Source: Kitasatospora indigofera (GTDB lineage Bacteria > Actinomycetota > Actinomycetes > Streptomycetales > Streptomycetaceae). Taken from it: 64,000 nt of DNA. Every line of letters begins with the position of its first letter. The first letter of the stretch is position 1. Positions 48,520 through 56,451 of the stretch are shown in pieces. The translations under genes were made by a program, and so were the position numbers. The stretch is taken from the NCBI RefSeq assembly GCF_014655955.1, contig NZ_BNBO01000003.1, positions 124,001-188,000 of the forward strand, read 5' to 3'. The notes beneath the pieces were generated by a model. The model made no database searches. It saw nothing but the letters and a program-made list of their open reading frames with translations, and was not told the DNA's origin.

Positions 48520-48771
48520 ATGGACTGGCGCCACCGCGCTGTCTGCCGCGAAGAGGACCCGGAGCTTTTCTTCCCGATCGGGAACACCGGTCCTGCTCTG
48601 CTGCAGATCGAGGAAGCCAAGGCCGTGTGCCGCCGCTGTCCCGTAATGGAGCAGTGCCTGCAGTGGGCTCTTGAGACCGGCCAGGACGCCGGCGTCTGGG
48701 GCGGTATGAGCGAGGACGAGCGTCGCGCGATGAAGCGCCGTGCTGCCCGCAACCGCGCCCGCACCGCCTGA
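48520..48771 (+). CDS. wblE: WhiB-family Fe-S regulator WblE (WhiB1 homologue)
   Basis: The 83-aa protein has Cys9, Cys37, Cys40 and Cys46, the four ligands of the NO-sensitive [4Fe-4S] cluster, then the GVWGG turn (58-62) and a basic C-terminus (KRRAARNRAR). AGGAGGAG lies just before the ATG. WhiB1/WblE binds region 4 of the primary sigma factor and alters promoter choice. A CRP-like site lies upstream, and a PdtaS-like kinase gene convergently downstream, as beside mycobacterial whiB1. Confidence 0.97.
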   Translation: MDWRHRAVCREEDPELFFPIGNTGPALLQIEEAKAVCRRCPVMEQCLQWALETGQDAGVWGGMSEDERRAMKRRAARNRARTA

Positions 48772-48918
48772 TCGAAGCACCATCAGCCGTCGGGCCACCC
48801 GGCGGCCGCACGACCCGATCAACCCATGATCAAGGGCTTCCCTGCCTCTTCTGGCGAAGCCTTCCGTATGAGGGGCCGCACTCCGGTGAGGTTCCGCGAC
48901 GCCGAGCGGCCCAGGTAC

Positions 48919-48947
48919 TTGATACTGCTCACTGAGAGCAATATTGT
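48919..48947 (+). promoter_or_regulatory. Promoter of the predicted small RNA
   Basis: TTGATA (48919-48924), exactly 17 bases, then TATTGT (48942-48947). This is one of the best primary-sigma promoters in the window, and no protein gene follows it. Confidence 0.8.
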
Positions 48948-48953
48948 GGGCCT

Positions 48954-49091
48954 AGGGCGCTCACCGTGCGCAACGCGTCGGTGATCGTCGCATCACCCAG
49001 AGCCCCCGTTCCGGCCGACTCCCCCCGACGGCCGGAACGGGTTGAGAGGCCCTGTCGACCCACCCCCCCCGGTCGACAGGGCCTCGTTTTT
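48954..49091 (+). ncRNA. scr5239: Small RNA, probable scr5239 homologue
   Basis: A predicted transcript of about 138 nt runs from the promoter above to a T5 run. It folds into three hairpins: GGTGAT/ATCACC (48980-48997), CCGTTCCGGCCG/CGGCCGGAACGG (49006-49040) and a final GAGGCCCTGTCGACC/GGTCGACAGGGCCTC (49046-49085) followed by GTTTTTG, a true rho-independent terminator. No ribosome-binding site or plausible ORF is present. Position between wblE and the PdtaS-like kinase matches, from memory, the S. coelicolor sRNA scr5239, which controls agarase and methionine synthase expression. The RNA is well supported; its identity rests on synteny. Confidence 0.75.
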
Positions 49092-49229
49092 GTGTCCGCG
49101 CTTCCCCGGCCACAGGCGCCCGCCGGTGCCGAGGGGCGCCCGCGACAGCCGCGCACGCCCCCAACTTCCCTGCCCCGGGCCGCCGTTCGGCCGACCGCCG
49201 GGGCAGCCGCCGAGGCCGCCCCGGGCCGG

Positions 49230-50750
49230 TCAGCGGACGGGGATCTCCAGCACCACCTTCGTGCCGCCGTCCGGCGCCGCCACCATGTCGAAGGTGCCGC
49301 CCAGCTCGCCGGTCGCCAGCGTCCGGACGATCTGCAGGCCCAGATTGCCCGCCTGCTGCGGGTCGAACCCCTCGGGCATCCCCCGGCCGTCGTCCTGCAC
49401 GGTGATCAGCAGGTACTCCTCCGGCTTCGCCCCGCCGTTCCAGCTGTCCGACCAGCCCATCCCGGTGGCCGGCGCCCGCCCGCGCAGGGCGCTCACCTCC
49501 AGGTTCCCGGCGTCCTTGCCGCCGAAGGCGTGCTCCAGGGCGTTCTGCAGCAGCTCGGTCAGCACCATCGCCAGCGGCGTCGCCACCTCGGCGGACAGGA
49601 TGCCGAAGCTGCCGCTGCGGCGGGTCGCCACCCGGCCGTCCTGGGACAGCTCCATGACCATCGCCAGCACCCGGTCGGCGATCTCGTCGAAGGCGACCTG
49701 CTCGTCCAGCGTCTGCGACAGGGTCTCGTGCACGATCGCGATCGAACCGACCCGGCGCACCGCCTCGTCCAGCGCGGCCCGCCCGGCGTCCGAGTCCATC
49801 CGGCGGGACTGCAGCCGCAGCAGCGCCGCGACCGTCTGCAGGTTGTTCTTCACCCGGTGGTGGATCTCCCGGATGGTGGCGTCCTTGGTCATCAGCTCCC
49901 GGTCGCGCCGGCGCAGCTCGGTGACGTCCCGGGCCAGCACCAGCGAGCCGGTGAGCACCCCCTTGGGCTTGAGCGGGATGGCCCGCAGGGTCACCACGCC
50001 CCCCTGCGCCTCCACCTCGGTCTGCCGGGGCGCCCACCCGCTGGCCAGCTTCACCAGTGCCTCGTGCACGGCGCCGCGCGAGGGCGGCGCCAGCTCGGCG
50101 GTACTGCGACCCAGGTGACTGCCCACCAGGTCGGTGGTCAGTCCGAGCCGGTGGTACGCCGAGAGCGCGTTCGGGCTGGCGTAGGTGACGATGCCGTCCG
50201 CGTCCAGCCTGATCAGGCCGTCGCCGACCCGGGGCGCCGCGTCCATGTCGGTCTGCTCGACGCCCGGGTAGGGGAACGAGCCGGCCGCGATCATCTGGGC
50301 CAGGTCCGAGGCGCTCTGCAGGTAGGTGAGCTCCAGCCGGCTGGGCGTGCGGACGGTCAGCAGGTTGGTGTTGCGGGCGATCACCCCCAGCACCTTGCCC
50401 TCGCGCCGGACGGGGATCGACTCGACCCGCACCGGCACCTCCTCGCGCCACTCCGGGTCGCCCTCGCGGACGATCCGGCCCTCGTCGAAGGCGGCGTCCA
50501 GCAGCGGGCGCCGGCCACGCGGCACGAGGTGGCCGACCATGTCGTCCTGGTACGAGGTCGGACCGGTGTTCGGCCGCATCTGGGCCACCGAGACGTACCG
50601 GATGCCGTCCCAGGTGGGGATCCAGAGCACCAGGTCGGCGAAGGAGAGGTCGGAGAGCAGCTGCCACTCCGAGACCAGCATGTGGAGCCACTCCACATCG
50701 GCACCGGTCAGGGTGGTGTGGCGGCGGACGAGTTCATTCAGCGAGGGCAC
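49230..50750 (-). CDS. pdtaS: PdtaS-like cytosolic sensor histidine kinase
   Basis: The 506-aa kinase has no membrane segments. The N-terminal GAF_PdtaS domain (residues 1-140; VPSLNELVRRHTTLTGADVE) and a PAS domain (about 165-280) precede a HisKA_2 domain with His297 or 298 in REIHHRVKNNLQT and a HATPase (LTELLQNALEHAF; DDGRGMP). It is homologous to mycobacterial PdtaS, which phosphorylates an RNA-binding ANTAR regulator. The GTG lies 7 bases after a TACGCT -10, so it is probably leaderless. Two DasR-like sites sit 55-111 bases upstream. Its neighbour is wblE, as in mycobacteria. Confidence 0.93.
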   Translation of the reverse strand: MPSLNELVRRHTTLTGADVEWLHMLVSEWQLLSDLSFADLVLWIPTWDGIRYVSVAQMRPNTGPTSYQDDMVGHLVPRGRRPLLDAAFDEGRIVREGDPEWREEVPVRVESIPVRREGKVLGVIARNTNLLTVRTPSRLELTYLQSASDLAQMIAAGSFPYPGVEQTDMDAAPRVGDGLIRLDADGIVTYASPNALSAYHRLGLTTDLVGSHLGRSTAELAPPSRGAVHEALVKLASGWAPRQTEVEAQGGVVTLRAIPLKPKGVLTGSLVLARDVTELRRRDRELMTKDATIREIHHRVKNNLQTVAALLRLQSRRMDSDAGRAALDEAVRRVGSIAIVHETLSQTLDEQVAFDEIADRVLAMVMELSQDGRVATRRSGSFGILSAEVATPLAMVLTELLQNALEHAFGGKDAGNLEVSALRGRAPATGMGWSDSWNGGAKPEEYLLITVQDDGRGMPEGFDPQQAGNLGLQIVRTLATGELGGTFDMVAAPDGGTKVVLEIPVR

Positions 50751-50804
50751 AGGGCCGAGCGTAGTCGCAGCACCGCCGCCGGGCCCTGCCGGAGGCCCCC
50801 GCCA

Positions 50805-50820
50805 GGTTGTCCAGACCAAT
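50805..50820 (-). promoter_or_regulatory. DasR-like site 1 upstream of the PdtaS-like kinase
   Basis: GGTTGTCCAGACCAAT resembles the dre consensus ACTGGTCTAGACCACT, keeping the AGACCA half and most of the other. Confidence 0.5.
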
Positions 50821-50845
50821 TCCGGCCCGGCCCTGGACAAGCCAG

Positions 50846-50861
50846 ATTGGTCTAGTCCACA
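50846..50861 (-). promoter_or_regulatory. DasR-like site 2 upstream of the PdtaS-like kinase
   Basis: ATTGGTCTAGTCCACA matches the dre core TGGTCTAGACCA at all but one position. It lies 41 bp centre-to-centre from site 1. Confidence 0.7.
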
Positions 50862-51080
50862 ATGAAGAAGCACCAAGGAGAGGCCCCCGCGCAAACTGCC
50901 CTGACCGCGCGCGGCCGCTCCTCGGTCGGACACCGCCGAGCGAGGACCCCGCACAGTTCTCGGTCGGAAGCGGCGTCCGACGACAGCTCCGGGCTGCGGT
51001 GCCGCATGGGTTGAGGGTCCCGTGTCGGCGCCGTGGCCCGTAGTGCTTTCCGGGCCCGGGCGGCCCCTCCCCCGTCATGC
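50862..51080. other. Gene-free spacer between the kinase promoter and the SIS gene
   Basis: A plus-strand ORF of 50 codons (MKKHQGEAPAQT start) follows the second DasR-like site, but it has no Shine-Dalgarno and basic low-complexity content. I do not call it. GAAGCGGCGTCCGAC near 50969 and GGTCGGA/TCCGACG repeats could form weak hairpins. Confidence 0.45.
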
Positions 51081-51117
51081 CGAAGCGCCCGTCCACAGGC
51101 TGTGGACGGGCGCTTCG
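51081..51117 (-). terminator. Terminator of the SIS-domain gene
   Basis: CGAAGCGCCCGTCCACA pairs perfectly with TGTGGACGGGCGCTTCG (17 bp) around GGC, just past the stop on the minus strand. Confidence 0.92.
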
Positions 51118-51132
51118 TCGTGCTGCCGGGCG

Positions 51133-52194
51133 TCAGTGGGTCTCGGTGACCTTCGCCAGGGCGCGCGGGGCGTCCGGGTCCTGGCCGCGGGCGATGGTGA
51201 CCTCGTAGGCCAGCAGCTGGAGCGGCAGGATCTCCAGGATCGTCTGGACCTCCTCGGGCACGCCGGCGGGCAGCGCGAAGCCCGCGGAGGCGGCGTCCAC
51301 CTGGCTCTGCTGGCCGATCACCACCAGGTCCGCACCGCGGCCGCGCAGGCGGTCCAGGACGGGCTGCAGGGCCTCCCCGCCCTTGCCGTCCGGCACGATG
51401 GCGATGACCGGGGAGACGTTGTCCACCATCGCCAGCGGGCCGTGCAGGAGGTCCGCGCCGGAGAACGGCGAGGCCGGGATGTAGGTGGTCTCCATCAGCT
51501 TGAGGGCCGCCTCGCGGGCCGTCGGGTAGCCGTAGCCCCGCGAGGTGATGACCAGGCGCTGGGCGAACCGGTAGCGCTCGGCCAGCGCCTTGATCTCGGC
51601 CTGCCGGGCCAGGATGCCGGCGGCCAGCCCCGGCAGCGCCTTGGCGGCCGAGCCGTCCCCGCCGCGCAGGCCCTCGACCAGCAGGTACAGCGCGAGCAGC
51701 TCGGCGGTGTAGGTCTTGGTGGCCGGCAGCGCCTTCTCCGGCCCGGCCAGCACGTCGATGTGGAACTCGGAGACCTCGGCGAGCGGCGACGCCGCGTTGT
51801 TGGTCACGGCCAGCGTGATGGCGCCGGCCTCGCGGGCCGCCTTGGTGGAGGCGACCAGGTCCGGCGAGCCGCCGGACTGGCTGACGGTGACGACCAGGAC
51901 GTCGGTGAGGTCCGGCTTGGCACCGTAGGCGGTGGTGGTGGACATCGAGGTGAGGCCGGCGGGCTTGCCCAGCAGGATCTCGATCAGGTACTTCGCGTAC
52001 AGCGCCGCGTTGTCGGACGTGCCGCGGGCGGTCAGCAGGACGAAGCGGGGGTTGCGGGACGCGATCTCGGCGGCGATCTCCCGGATCTTCGGGGCGCCCT
52101 CGTCGAGGATGCGTTGCAGGACGGCCGGCTGCTCGGCCATCTCCGCCGCCATGATCCGGCCGGGGACGGCTGAGAGGGTCTGCGGGTCGGACAT
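51133..52194 (-). CDS. nagB: SIS-domain aminosugar-phosphate isomerase/deaminase (NagB-II like)
   Basis: The 353-aa protein has two SIS domains (LLTARGTSDNAALYAKYLIE near residue 52, TVSQSGGSPDLVASTKAARE near 103, LVITSRGYGYPTAREAALKLMETTY near 215), as in the isomerase half of GlmS but without the glutaminase. Such stand-alone proteins are glucosamine-6-phosphate deaminases/isomerases. GGAGG lies 7 bases before the ATG. Its place next to the Das transporter fits the last step of chitobiose use, giving fructose-6-phosphate and ammonia. The deaminase assignment is by family and context. Confidence 0.85.
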   Translation of the reverse strand: MSDPQTLSAVPGRIMAAEMAEQPAVLQRILDEGAPKIREIAAEIASRNPRFVLLTARGTSDNAALYAKYLIEILLGKPAGLTSMSTTTAYGAKPDLTDVLVVTVSQSGGSPDLVASTKAAREAGAITLAVTNNAASPLAEVSEFHIDVLAGPEKALPATKTYTAELLALYLLVEGLRGGDGSAAKALPGLAAGILARQAEIKALAERYRFAQRLVITSRGYGYPTAREAALKLMETTYIPASPFSGADLLHGPLAMVDNVSPVIAIVPDGKGGEALQPVLDRLRGRGADLVVIGQQSQVDAASAGFALPAGVPEEVQTILEILPLQLLAYEVTIARGQDPDAPRALAKVTETH

Positions 52195-52283
52195 CTGGAT
52201 GCCTCCGATGAGATGGTTCAACCCCTACGGGCGGCTGCCCGGCGGGGACCTCTACGGCGGCGAGTCCGCACACTCGCTCCGGT

Positions 52284-52298
52284 GATTGCGCTGCAATC
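52284..52298 (-). promoter_or_regulatory. Perfect palindrome at the SIS gene promoter
   Basis: GATTGC-GCT-GCAATC overlaps a minus-strand TAGGAT (52296-52301) that could be the -10. It lies about 100 bases upstream of the start. I do not recognise a known regulator. Confidence 0.5.
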
Positions 52299-52329
52299 CT
52301 ACGGGGGCACCCCCGGCGGGCACAGCCGG

Positions 52330-52359
52330 GAGCGCCGTCCGGGGGCCCGGACGGCGCTC
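52330..52359 (-). terminator. Terminator of the second binding-protein gene
   Basis: GAGCGCCGTCCGGG pairs with CCCGGACGGCGCTC (14 bp) right after the stop, so this gene is transcribed alone and not with the SIS gene. Confidence 0.88.
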
Positions 52360-52367
52360 GCGACGGG

Positions 52368-53678
52368 TCAGGCCGGGTTGTTGATCAGCTGGTTGATCAG
52401 GGCGTCGGCCTCCTTGGTGGCCTGGTCCACCGACTTGCCCTTGAAGATCGAGTTCAGCATGTTGACCAGCACGTTCTGCTTCTCGATGGCCCCCCAGCCC
52501 GGCGCCAGCGGGGTGAACCAGGCGTCCGGCACCGCGTTGGCCGCGGCCGCCGTGGCCGGCTTGCTCTTCAGCGCCTCCAGCTGGCTCAGGTTGTTCGGCA
52601 GGATGTCCTTGTCCGCGAGGAACTGCTCGGACTTCGTGCTGGTGAACATCCGGATCCAGTCGGCGGCGAGGTCCCGGACGGGCGACTTCGCGGTGACGGC
52701 CAGGTCGGAGCCGCCGATGAAGGAGGGCAGCGGCTTGCCGCCCGGGCCGGGCATGGTCGCCACCTTGACCGCGTCCTTGAGGGTCGGGTCGCCGGTGACC
52801 GGGGCGACGGCGCTGCCGGCCTCCCAGCCGTTGCCGTAGAGCACGGCGGCACGCTTGCGGGCGAGCACGGTGGCCTGCCCGCTCTCGTTGACCGTCAGGT
52901 CGTTGTGGTTGTACTTCTGCACCAGGTCGACGAAGTGCTGGACACCCTGCTGCGACTTGGGGTCGTTGAGCGTCCCGTGCCAGTTGCCGGCGCTGTCGAA
53001 GCGGGCGATGGCACCGCCGTAGGCGGCGACGTAGCTCATGGCCGCGTACCAGTAGGGGCCGGGCAGGTAGAGCGCGGAGAAGGTCTTGTCGGCCTTGTTC
53101 CTGTCCGCGACCTTGTCGAGCGCGGCGCGCATCTCGTCCTCGTTCTGCGGCAGGTCCGCGACGCCGGTGGCCTGCTGGAACATCGCCGAGTTGTAGATGC
53201 CGACGCGGGCGCCGGCGTAGTACGGGACGCAGAACAGCTTGTCCTGGTAGGTACAGGTGTTGACCAGGCCGCGGATCCAGTTGTCGGCGTTGTCGAAGCT
53301 GGCCTTGTCGACCGGCGCGAGCGAGCCGTTGAGGATGTACTTCATGGTCTCGGTGTTGCCGAGCTCGACCACGTCGGGCGCGGCGCCCTGCTCCAGCGCG
53401 CCGTCCAGCTTGGCGACCTTCTGGGTCCACTCCTGGTAGGCCAGCTTCAGGGTGACCTTCGGGTACTTGGCGGCGAAGTCGTCGTTGACCCGCTGCACCA
53501 GCTCCGGCCAGCTGGTCTGGGCGTCGTTCATCAGCCAGACCGTGACGGTGCCCGTCATCTCCTTGGGGTCCGCCGCCTTGGTGGCCCCGTCCTGCGCGGA
53601 GCGGGCTCCCGACCCGCATCCCGCGACCGAGGCGGCGAGCGCCGCGATCCCGAACATCGCCATGAGCTGACGCTTCAC
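52368..53678 (-). CDS. Second DasA-like sugar-binding lipoprotein under DasR-type control
   Basis: The 436-aa binding protein has a lipobox VAGC (mature Cys about residue 20). The SBP_bac_1 fold shows GTVTVWLMNDAQTSWPELVQ, DVVELGNTETMKYI and SFIGGSDLAV, matching DasA motifs such as DVLELGNTQTAGYA and VFLGGSNLAV. GTG follows GGGAGGATGAC, the same arrangement as dasA, and both proteins begin VKRQL. No permease is attached. The promoter repeats that of dasA with two dre sites. It could feed DasB-DasC with a different chitin or chitosan oligomer. Confidence 0.9.
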   Translation of the reverse strand: MKRQLMAMFGIAALAASVAGCGSGARSAQDGATKAADPKEMTGTVTVWLMNDAQTSWPELVQRVNDDFAAKYPKVTLKLAYQEWTQKVAKLDGALEQGAAPDVVELGNTETMKYILNGSLAPVDKASFDNADNWIRGLVNTCTYQDKLFCVPYYAGARVGIYNSAMFQQATGVADLPQNEDEMRAALDKVADRNKADKTFSALYLPGPYWYAAMSYVAAYGGAIARFDSAGNWHGTLNDPKSQQGVQHFVDLVQKYNHNDLTVNESGQATVLARKRAAVLYGNGWEAGSAVAPVTGDPTLKDAVKVATMPGPGGKPLPSFIGGSDLAVTAKSPVRDLAADWIRMFTSTKSEQFLADKDILPNNLSQLEALKSKPATAAAANAVPDAWFTPLAPGWGAIEKQNVLVNMLNSIFKGKSVDQATKEADALINQLINNPA

Positions 53679-53792
53679 GTCATCCTCCCGAGGGTGCAAA
53701 AAAATGTGCCCACCGACGGCGTGTTCGAGCCACCTGGATCACCGAGGTGGGCAGCGCGGAGCCTGGGAGGGTCAATACCACATCCGGTCAGG

Positions 53793-53808
53793 ATTGGTTC
53801 AGACCAGA
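53793..53808 (-). promoter_or_regulatory. DasR site 1 of the second binding protein
   Basis: ATTGGTTCAGACCAGA keeps the dre half AGACCA and the TTGG half with one change in the centre. Its centre lies about 122 bases before the start. Confidence 0.7.
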
Positions 53809-53817
53809 TTCCTGGAG

Positions 53818-53833
53818 CTTGGCCTAGACCACT
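53818..53833 (-). promoter_or_regulatory. DasR site 2 of the second binding protein
   Basis: CTTGGCCTAGACCACT is nearly the dre consensus. It overlaps the spacer and -10 of a minus-strand promoter, TTGACA (53839-53844 complement) and CAAGCT (53816-53821 complement), 17 bases apart. Confidence 0.85.
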
Positions 53834-53922
53834 CCGGGTGTCAACGCTCAAATGGCCTACTGGGAGCTGCCGTTGCAGACCTGTTGTGAGCCGTTGCCCT
53901 CCGTCGCCGCCTCATCACCATA

Positions 53923-53953
53923 AGTAGGAATTAAGGCAGCCTTAAGGCCTACT
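53923..53953. promoter_or_regulatory. AT-rich 31-bp interrupted palindrome
   Basis: AGTAGG-AA-TTAAGG-CAG-CCTTAA-GG-CCTACT folds or binds symmetrically. It is strikingly AT-rich for this genome and lies between the second binding protein promoter and the GH3 terminator. No regulator was recognised. Confidence 0.5.
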
Positions 53954-54009
53954 TGAGGGAACACCGTCATGCCGGCCTGGGAGGAACGTCACAGAGCTCC
54001 GAAAACGGA

Positions 54010-54046
54010 CCAGGGGCCGTCGGAGGAATCCTCCGACGGCCCCTGG
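54010..54046 (-). terminator. Terminator of the dasABC-GH3 operon
   Basis: A perfect 18-bp stem (CCAGGGGCCGTCGGAGGA with TCCTCCGACGGCCCCTGG) around one base, 19 bases past the GH3 stop. Confidence 0.92.
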
Positions 54047-54064
54047 CCTGAATGAGACGTTTCG

Positions 54065-55618
54065 TCAGCTCGCGATCTGCGGCTGCCCGGTGAGCACCTC
54101 CACCGCCGCGAGTCCGCAGACCCGCGCGGCGCCGTGGGTGGCGATGTGCAGCGCGCCGACCGGAGCGGCCTGCGGCACCCCCATCTCCACCACCAGCGCG
54201 TCCGGACGGGCCGTCACCAGCCGGTGCAGCGCGGCCGCCATCCAGTCGTGCCGGTGGGTGTCACGGACCATCAGCACCAGCCGGCGGTCCTGGGCGCCCG
54301 CGAGCACCCTGGCGACCAGCGCGTCCAACTGCTCGGGCGTCGCGTCCGCCGGGCCGAAGTTCTCCGTCCGGGTGCCGGGGAGGCGCGCGGCGAGCATGCC
54401 CGCGACGCCCCACGGGGTCTCGTCGCCGACCGCCACGTTCGCCTGCGGGGAGAACGAGGCGACGTACGGACGGTCCGTCACCGGGGCGACCGGGCGGCCG
54501 GGCGCCCGGACCACCCGCAGGGCCCGCCGGGCGGCCTGCAGGCCGATCGACAGGTCCGGCTCGCGGCGCTCGCCCTGGGCCTCGATCCGGGCCCAGCTGC
54601 CGAGCCTGCGGACCCGGTCCGCGGCGTCGGCCAGCCGCTCCTCGGAGAGCCGGCCGGAGCGCACCGCCGCCACGATGGCGTCGTGCAGCTGCAGGACGGT
54701 CTCCTCGTCGGCGTGCTCGCCGCCGACGCAGATCGCGTCCGCGCCGGCCTCCAGGGCCAGCAGGGTGCCCTCGGAGGTGCCGTAGGTGTCCGCGATGGCA
54801 CCCATCTCGATCGCGTCGGTGACGATCAGGCCGTCGTAGCCGAGGCCGCCGTCCTCCGGCCGGGCCCGCAGCAGGCCGCTGAGCACGGCCTTGCTCAGGG
54901 TGGCCGGCAGGCTCGGGTCGAGCACCGGGACCATGATGTGGGCCGTCATCACGGCCTTGGCGCCGGCCGCGATCGCCGCCTTGAACGGGACGAGGTCGCG
55001 CGAGCGCAGCAGGTCGACGTCCACGTCGACCACGGGCAGGCCGTGGTGCGAGTCGACGGCGGTGTCGCCGTGGCCGGGGAAGTGCTTGGCGCAGGCCGCC
55101 ACCCCCACCGACTGCAGGCCCTCGACCCAGGCGGCGGTGTGCCGCGCGCAGAGCTCGGGGTCGGCGCCGAAGGAACGGACCCCGATGACCGGGTTGCCCG
55201 GGTTGGAGTTCACGTCCGCGGACGGCGCCCAGTTGTAGTTCACGCCGCAGGCGGCCAGTGCCCGGCCGAGCTCGCGGGCGACGTCGCGGGTCAGCGCCGG
55301 GTCGTCGACCGCGCCGAGCGCGAGGTTGCCCGGCCAGGACGAGCCGGAGCCCGTCTCCAGGCGGGTGACGTCGCCGCCCTCCTCGTCGATGGCGACCAGG
55401 ATGTCCGGGTTCTCCGCGCGCAGGGCCGCGGTGAGCTCGGCCAGCTGGGCGGTGTCCGTGACGTTGCGCCCGAACAGCGCGACCGAGCCGAGGCCCGCCG
55501 CCAGGTGCCGGCGGATCCAGTCGGGCGGCGTGGTGCCCACGAAGCCGGGCTGGAGCACGGCGAGGGCGTCGCGGTGCAGCTGGTCGTTGACCGTGCCGCT
55601 GGGGATCAGGATGCTCAC
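54065..55618 (-). CDS. Cytosolic GH3 beta-N-acetylglucosaminidase
   Basis: This 517-aa glycoside hydrolase family 3 protein has the NagZ-type motif KHFPGHG (178-184), the Asp-His acid/base dyad region DSHH (189-192) and nucleophile Asp268 in IVTDAIEMG. It has no signal peptide, so it splits imported chitobiose to GlcNAc inside the cell. A C-terminal domain of about 170 residues is also present. GTG 55618 lies 5 bases after the dasC stop, so it is co-transcribed with dasABC. The corresponding S. coelicolor gene is sometimes called dasD. Confidence 0.92.
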   Translation of the reverse strand: MSILIPSGTVNDQLHRDALAVLQPGFVGTTPPDWIRRHLAAGLGSVALFGRNVTDTAQLAELTAALRAENPDILVAIDEEGGDVTRLETGSGSSWPGNLALGAVDDPALTRDVARELGRALAACGVNYNWAPSADVNSNPGNPVIGVRSFGADPELCARHTAAWVEGLQSVGVAACAKHFPGHGDTAVDSHHGLPVVDVDVDLLRSRDLVPFKAAIAAGAKAVMTAHIMVPVLDPSLPATLSKAVLSGLLRARPEDGGLGYDGLIVTDAIEMGAIADTYGTSEGTLLALEAGADAICVGGEHADEETVLQLHDAIVAAVRSGRLSEERLADAADRVRRLGSWARIEAQGERREPDLSIGLQAARRALRVVRAPGRPVAPVTDRPYVASFSPQANVAVGDETPWGVAGMLAARLPGTRTENFGPADATPEQLDALVARVLAGAQDRRLVLMVRDTHRHDWMAAALHRLVTARPDALVVEMGVPQAAPVGALHIATHGAARVCGLAAVEVLTGQPQIAS

Positions 55619-55623
55619 GGTCG

Positions 55624-56451
55624 TCAGCCCTTCACGGCGCCGGCGGTCATCCCGCCGACGGCCTTGCGCTGCAGGAAGACGAACAGGACCAGGACCGGGA
55701 CGGCGAACAGCGAGGAGGCCGCCATGGTCGCGCCCCAGTCGTCGCCGAACGCGCTGCGGAATCCGGTCAGCCAGAGCGGCAGGGTCTGGCCGCCCTGCTT
55801 GTTCAGGATGAGGACGAGCGGGTACTCGTTCCAGGCGGTGATGAAGCCGAACAGCGAGGTCGACATCAGGCCGGGGGCGAGCAGCGGGAAGACCACCTTG
55901 ACGAAGGCCTGGACCCGGGTGCAGCCGTCCACCATCGCGGACTCCTCCAGCTCCTTCGGCACGGCGGCGATGAAGCCGCGCAGCGTCCAGATCGTGAAGG
56001 GCAGCACCATCATCATGTAGAAGATGGTCAGCGGGAGCAGGCTGTTGAGCATGTCGTTGTCGCGGGCGATCAGGTAGACGGAGATCGTCATGACCTCCCA
56101 GGGCGCCATCTGGGCCGCCATGATCACCAGCACGAAGGTCTTGCGGCCGCGGAACTTCATCCGGGCGACGGCGAAGGACGCCAGGGTGGCGATCACCAGC
56201 GAGGCGAGCACCGCGCCGACCGTCACGACGAAGCTGTTGCCGACCATCGTCCAGAAGCCGTCGGCGTGCACGGCCCGGTCGAAGTGCTCCAGGGTGCCGT
56301 TCAGCGGCACGAACACCGGGGTCTTGCTGATGATGTCCGTGTTCTGCTTGAAGGCCGTGGAGACCATCCAGTAGACCGGGAAGATGAAGAAGACGAAGAG
56401 GACGACGGCGATGGCGTTGGGCCAGCTGCGTCCGATGATCGAGCGCCTCAC
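55624..56451 (-). CDS. dasC: Chitobiose ABC transporter permease DasC
   Basis: The 275-aa CUT1 (MalG-type) permease has six helices and the EAA loop EESAMVDGCTRVQAFVKVVFP. It forms the membrane channel with DasB; the ATPase MsiK is encoded elsewhere in streptomycetes. The GTG start overlaps the dasB stop (GTGA), so translation is coupled. Confidence 0.95.
   Translation of the reverse strand: MRRSIIGRSWPNAIAVVLFVFFIFPVYWMVSTAFKQNTDIISKTPVFVPLNGTLEHFDRAVHADGFWTMVGNSFVVTVGAVLASLVIATLASFAVARMKFRGRKTFVLVIMAAQMAPWEVMTISVYLIARDNDMLNSLLPLTIFYMMMVLPFTIWTLRGFIAAVPKELEESAMVDGCTRVQAFVKVVFPLLAPGLMSTSLFGFITAWNEYPLVLILNKQGGQTLPLWLTGFRSAFGDDWGATMAASSLFAVPVLVLFVFLQRKAVGGMTAGAVKG

Noticed and set aside
50864..51016. 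50-codon plus-strand ORF after the second DasR-like site
   Set aside because: No Shine-Dalgarno and low-complexity basic sequence; no evidence of selection visible.
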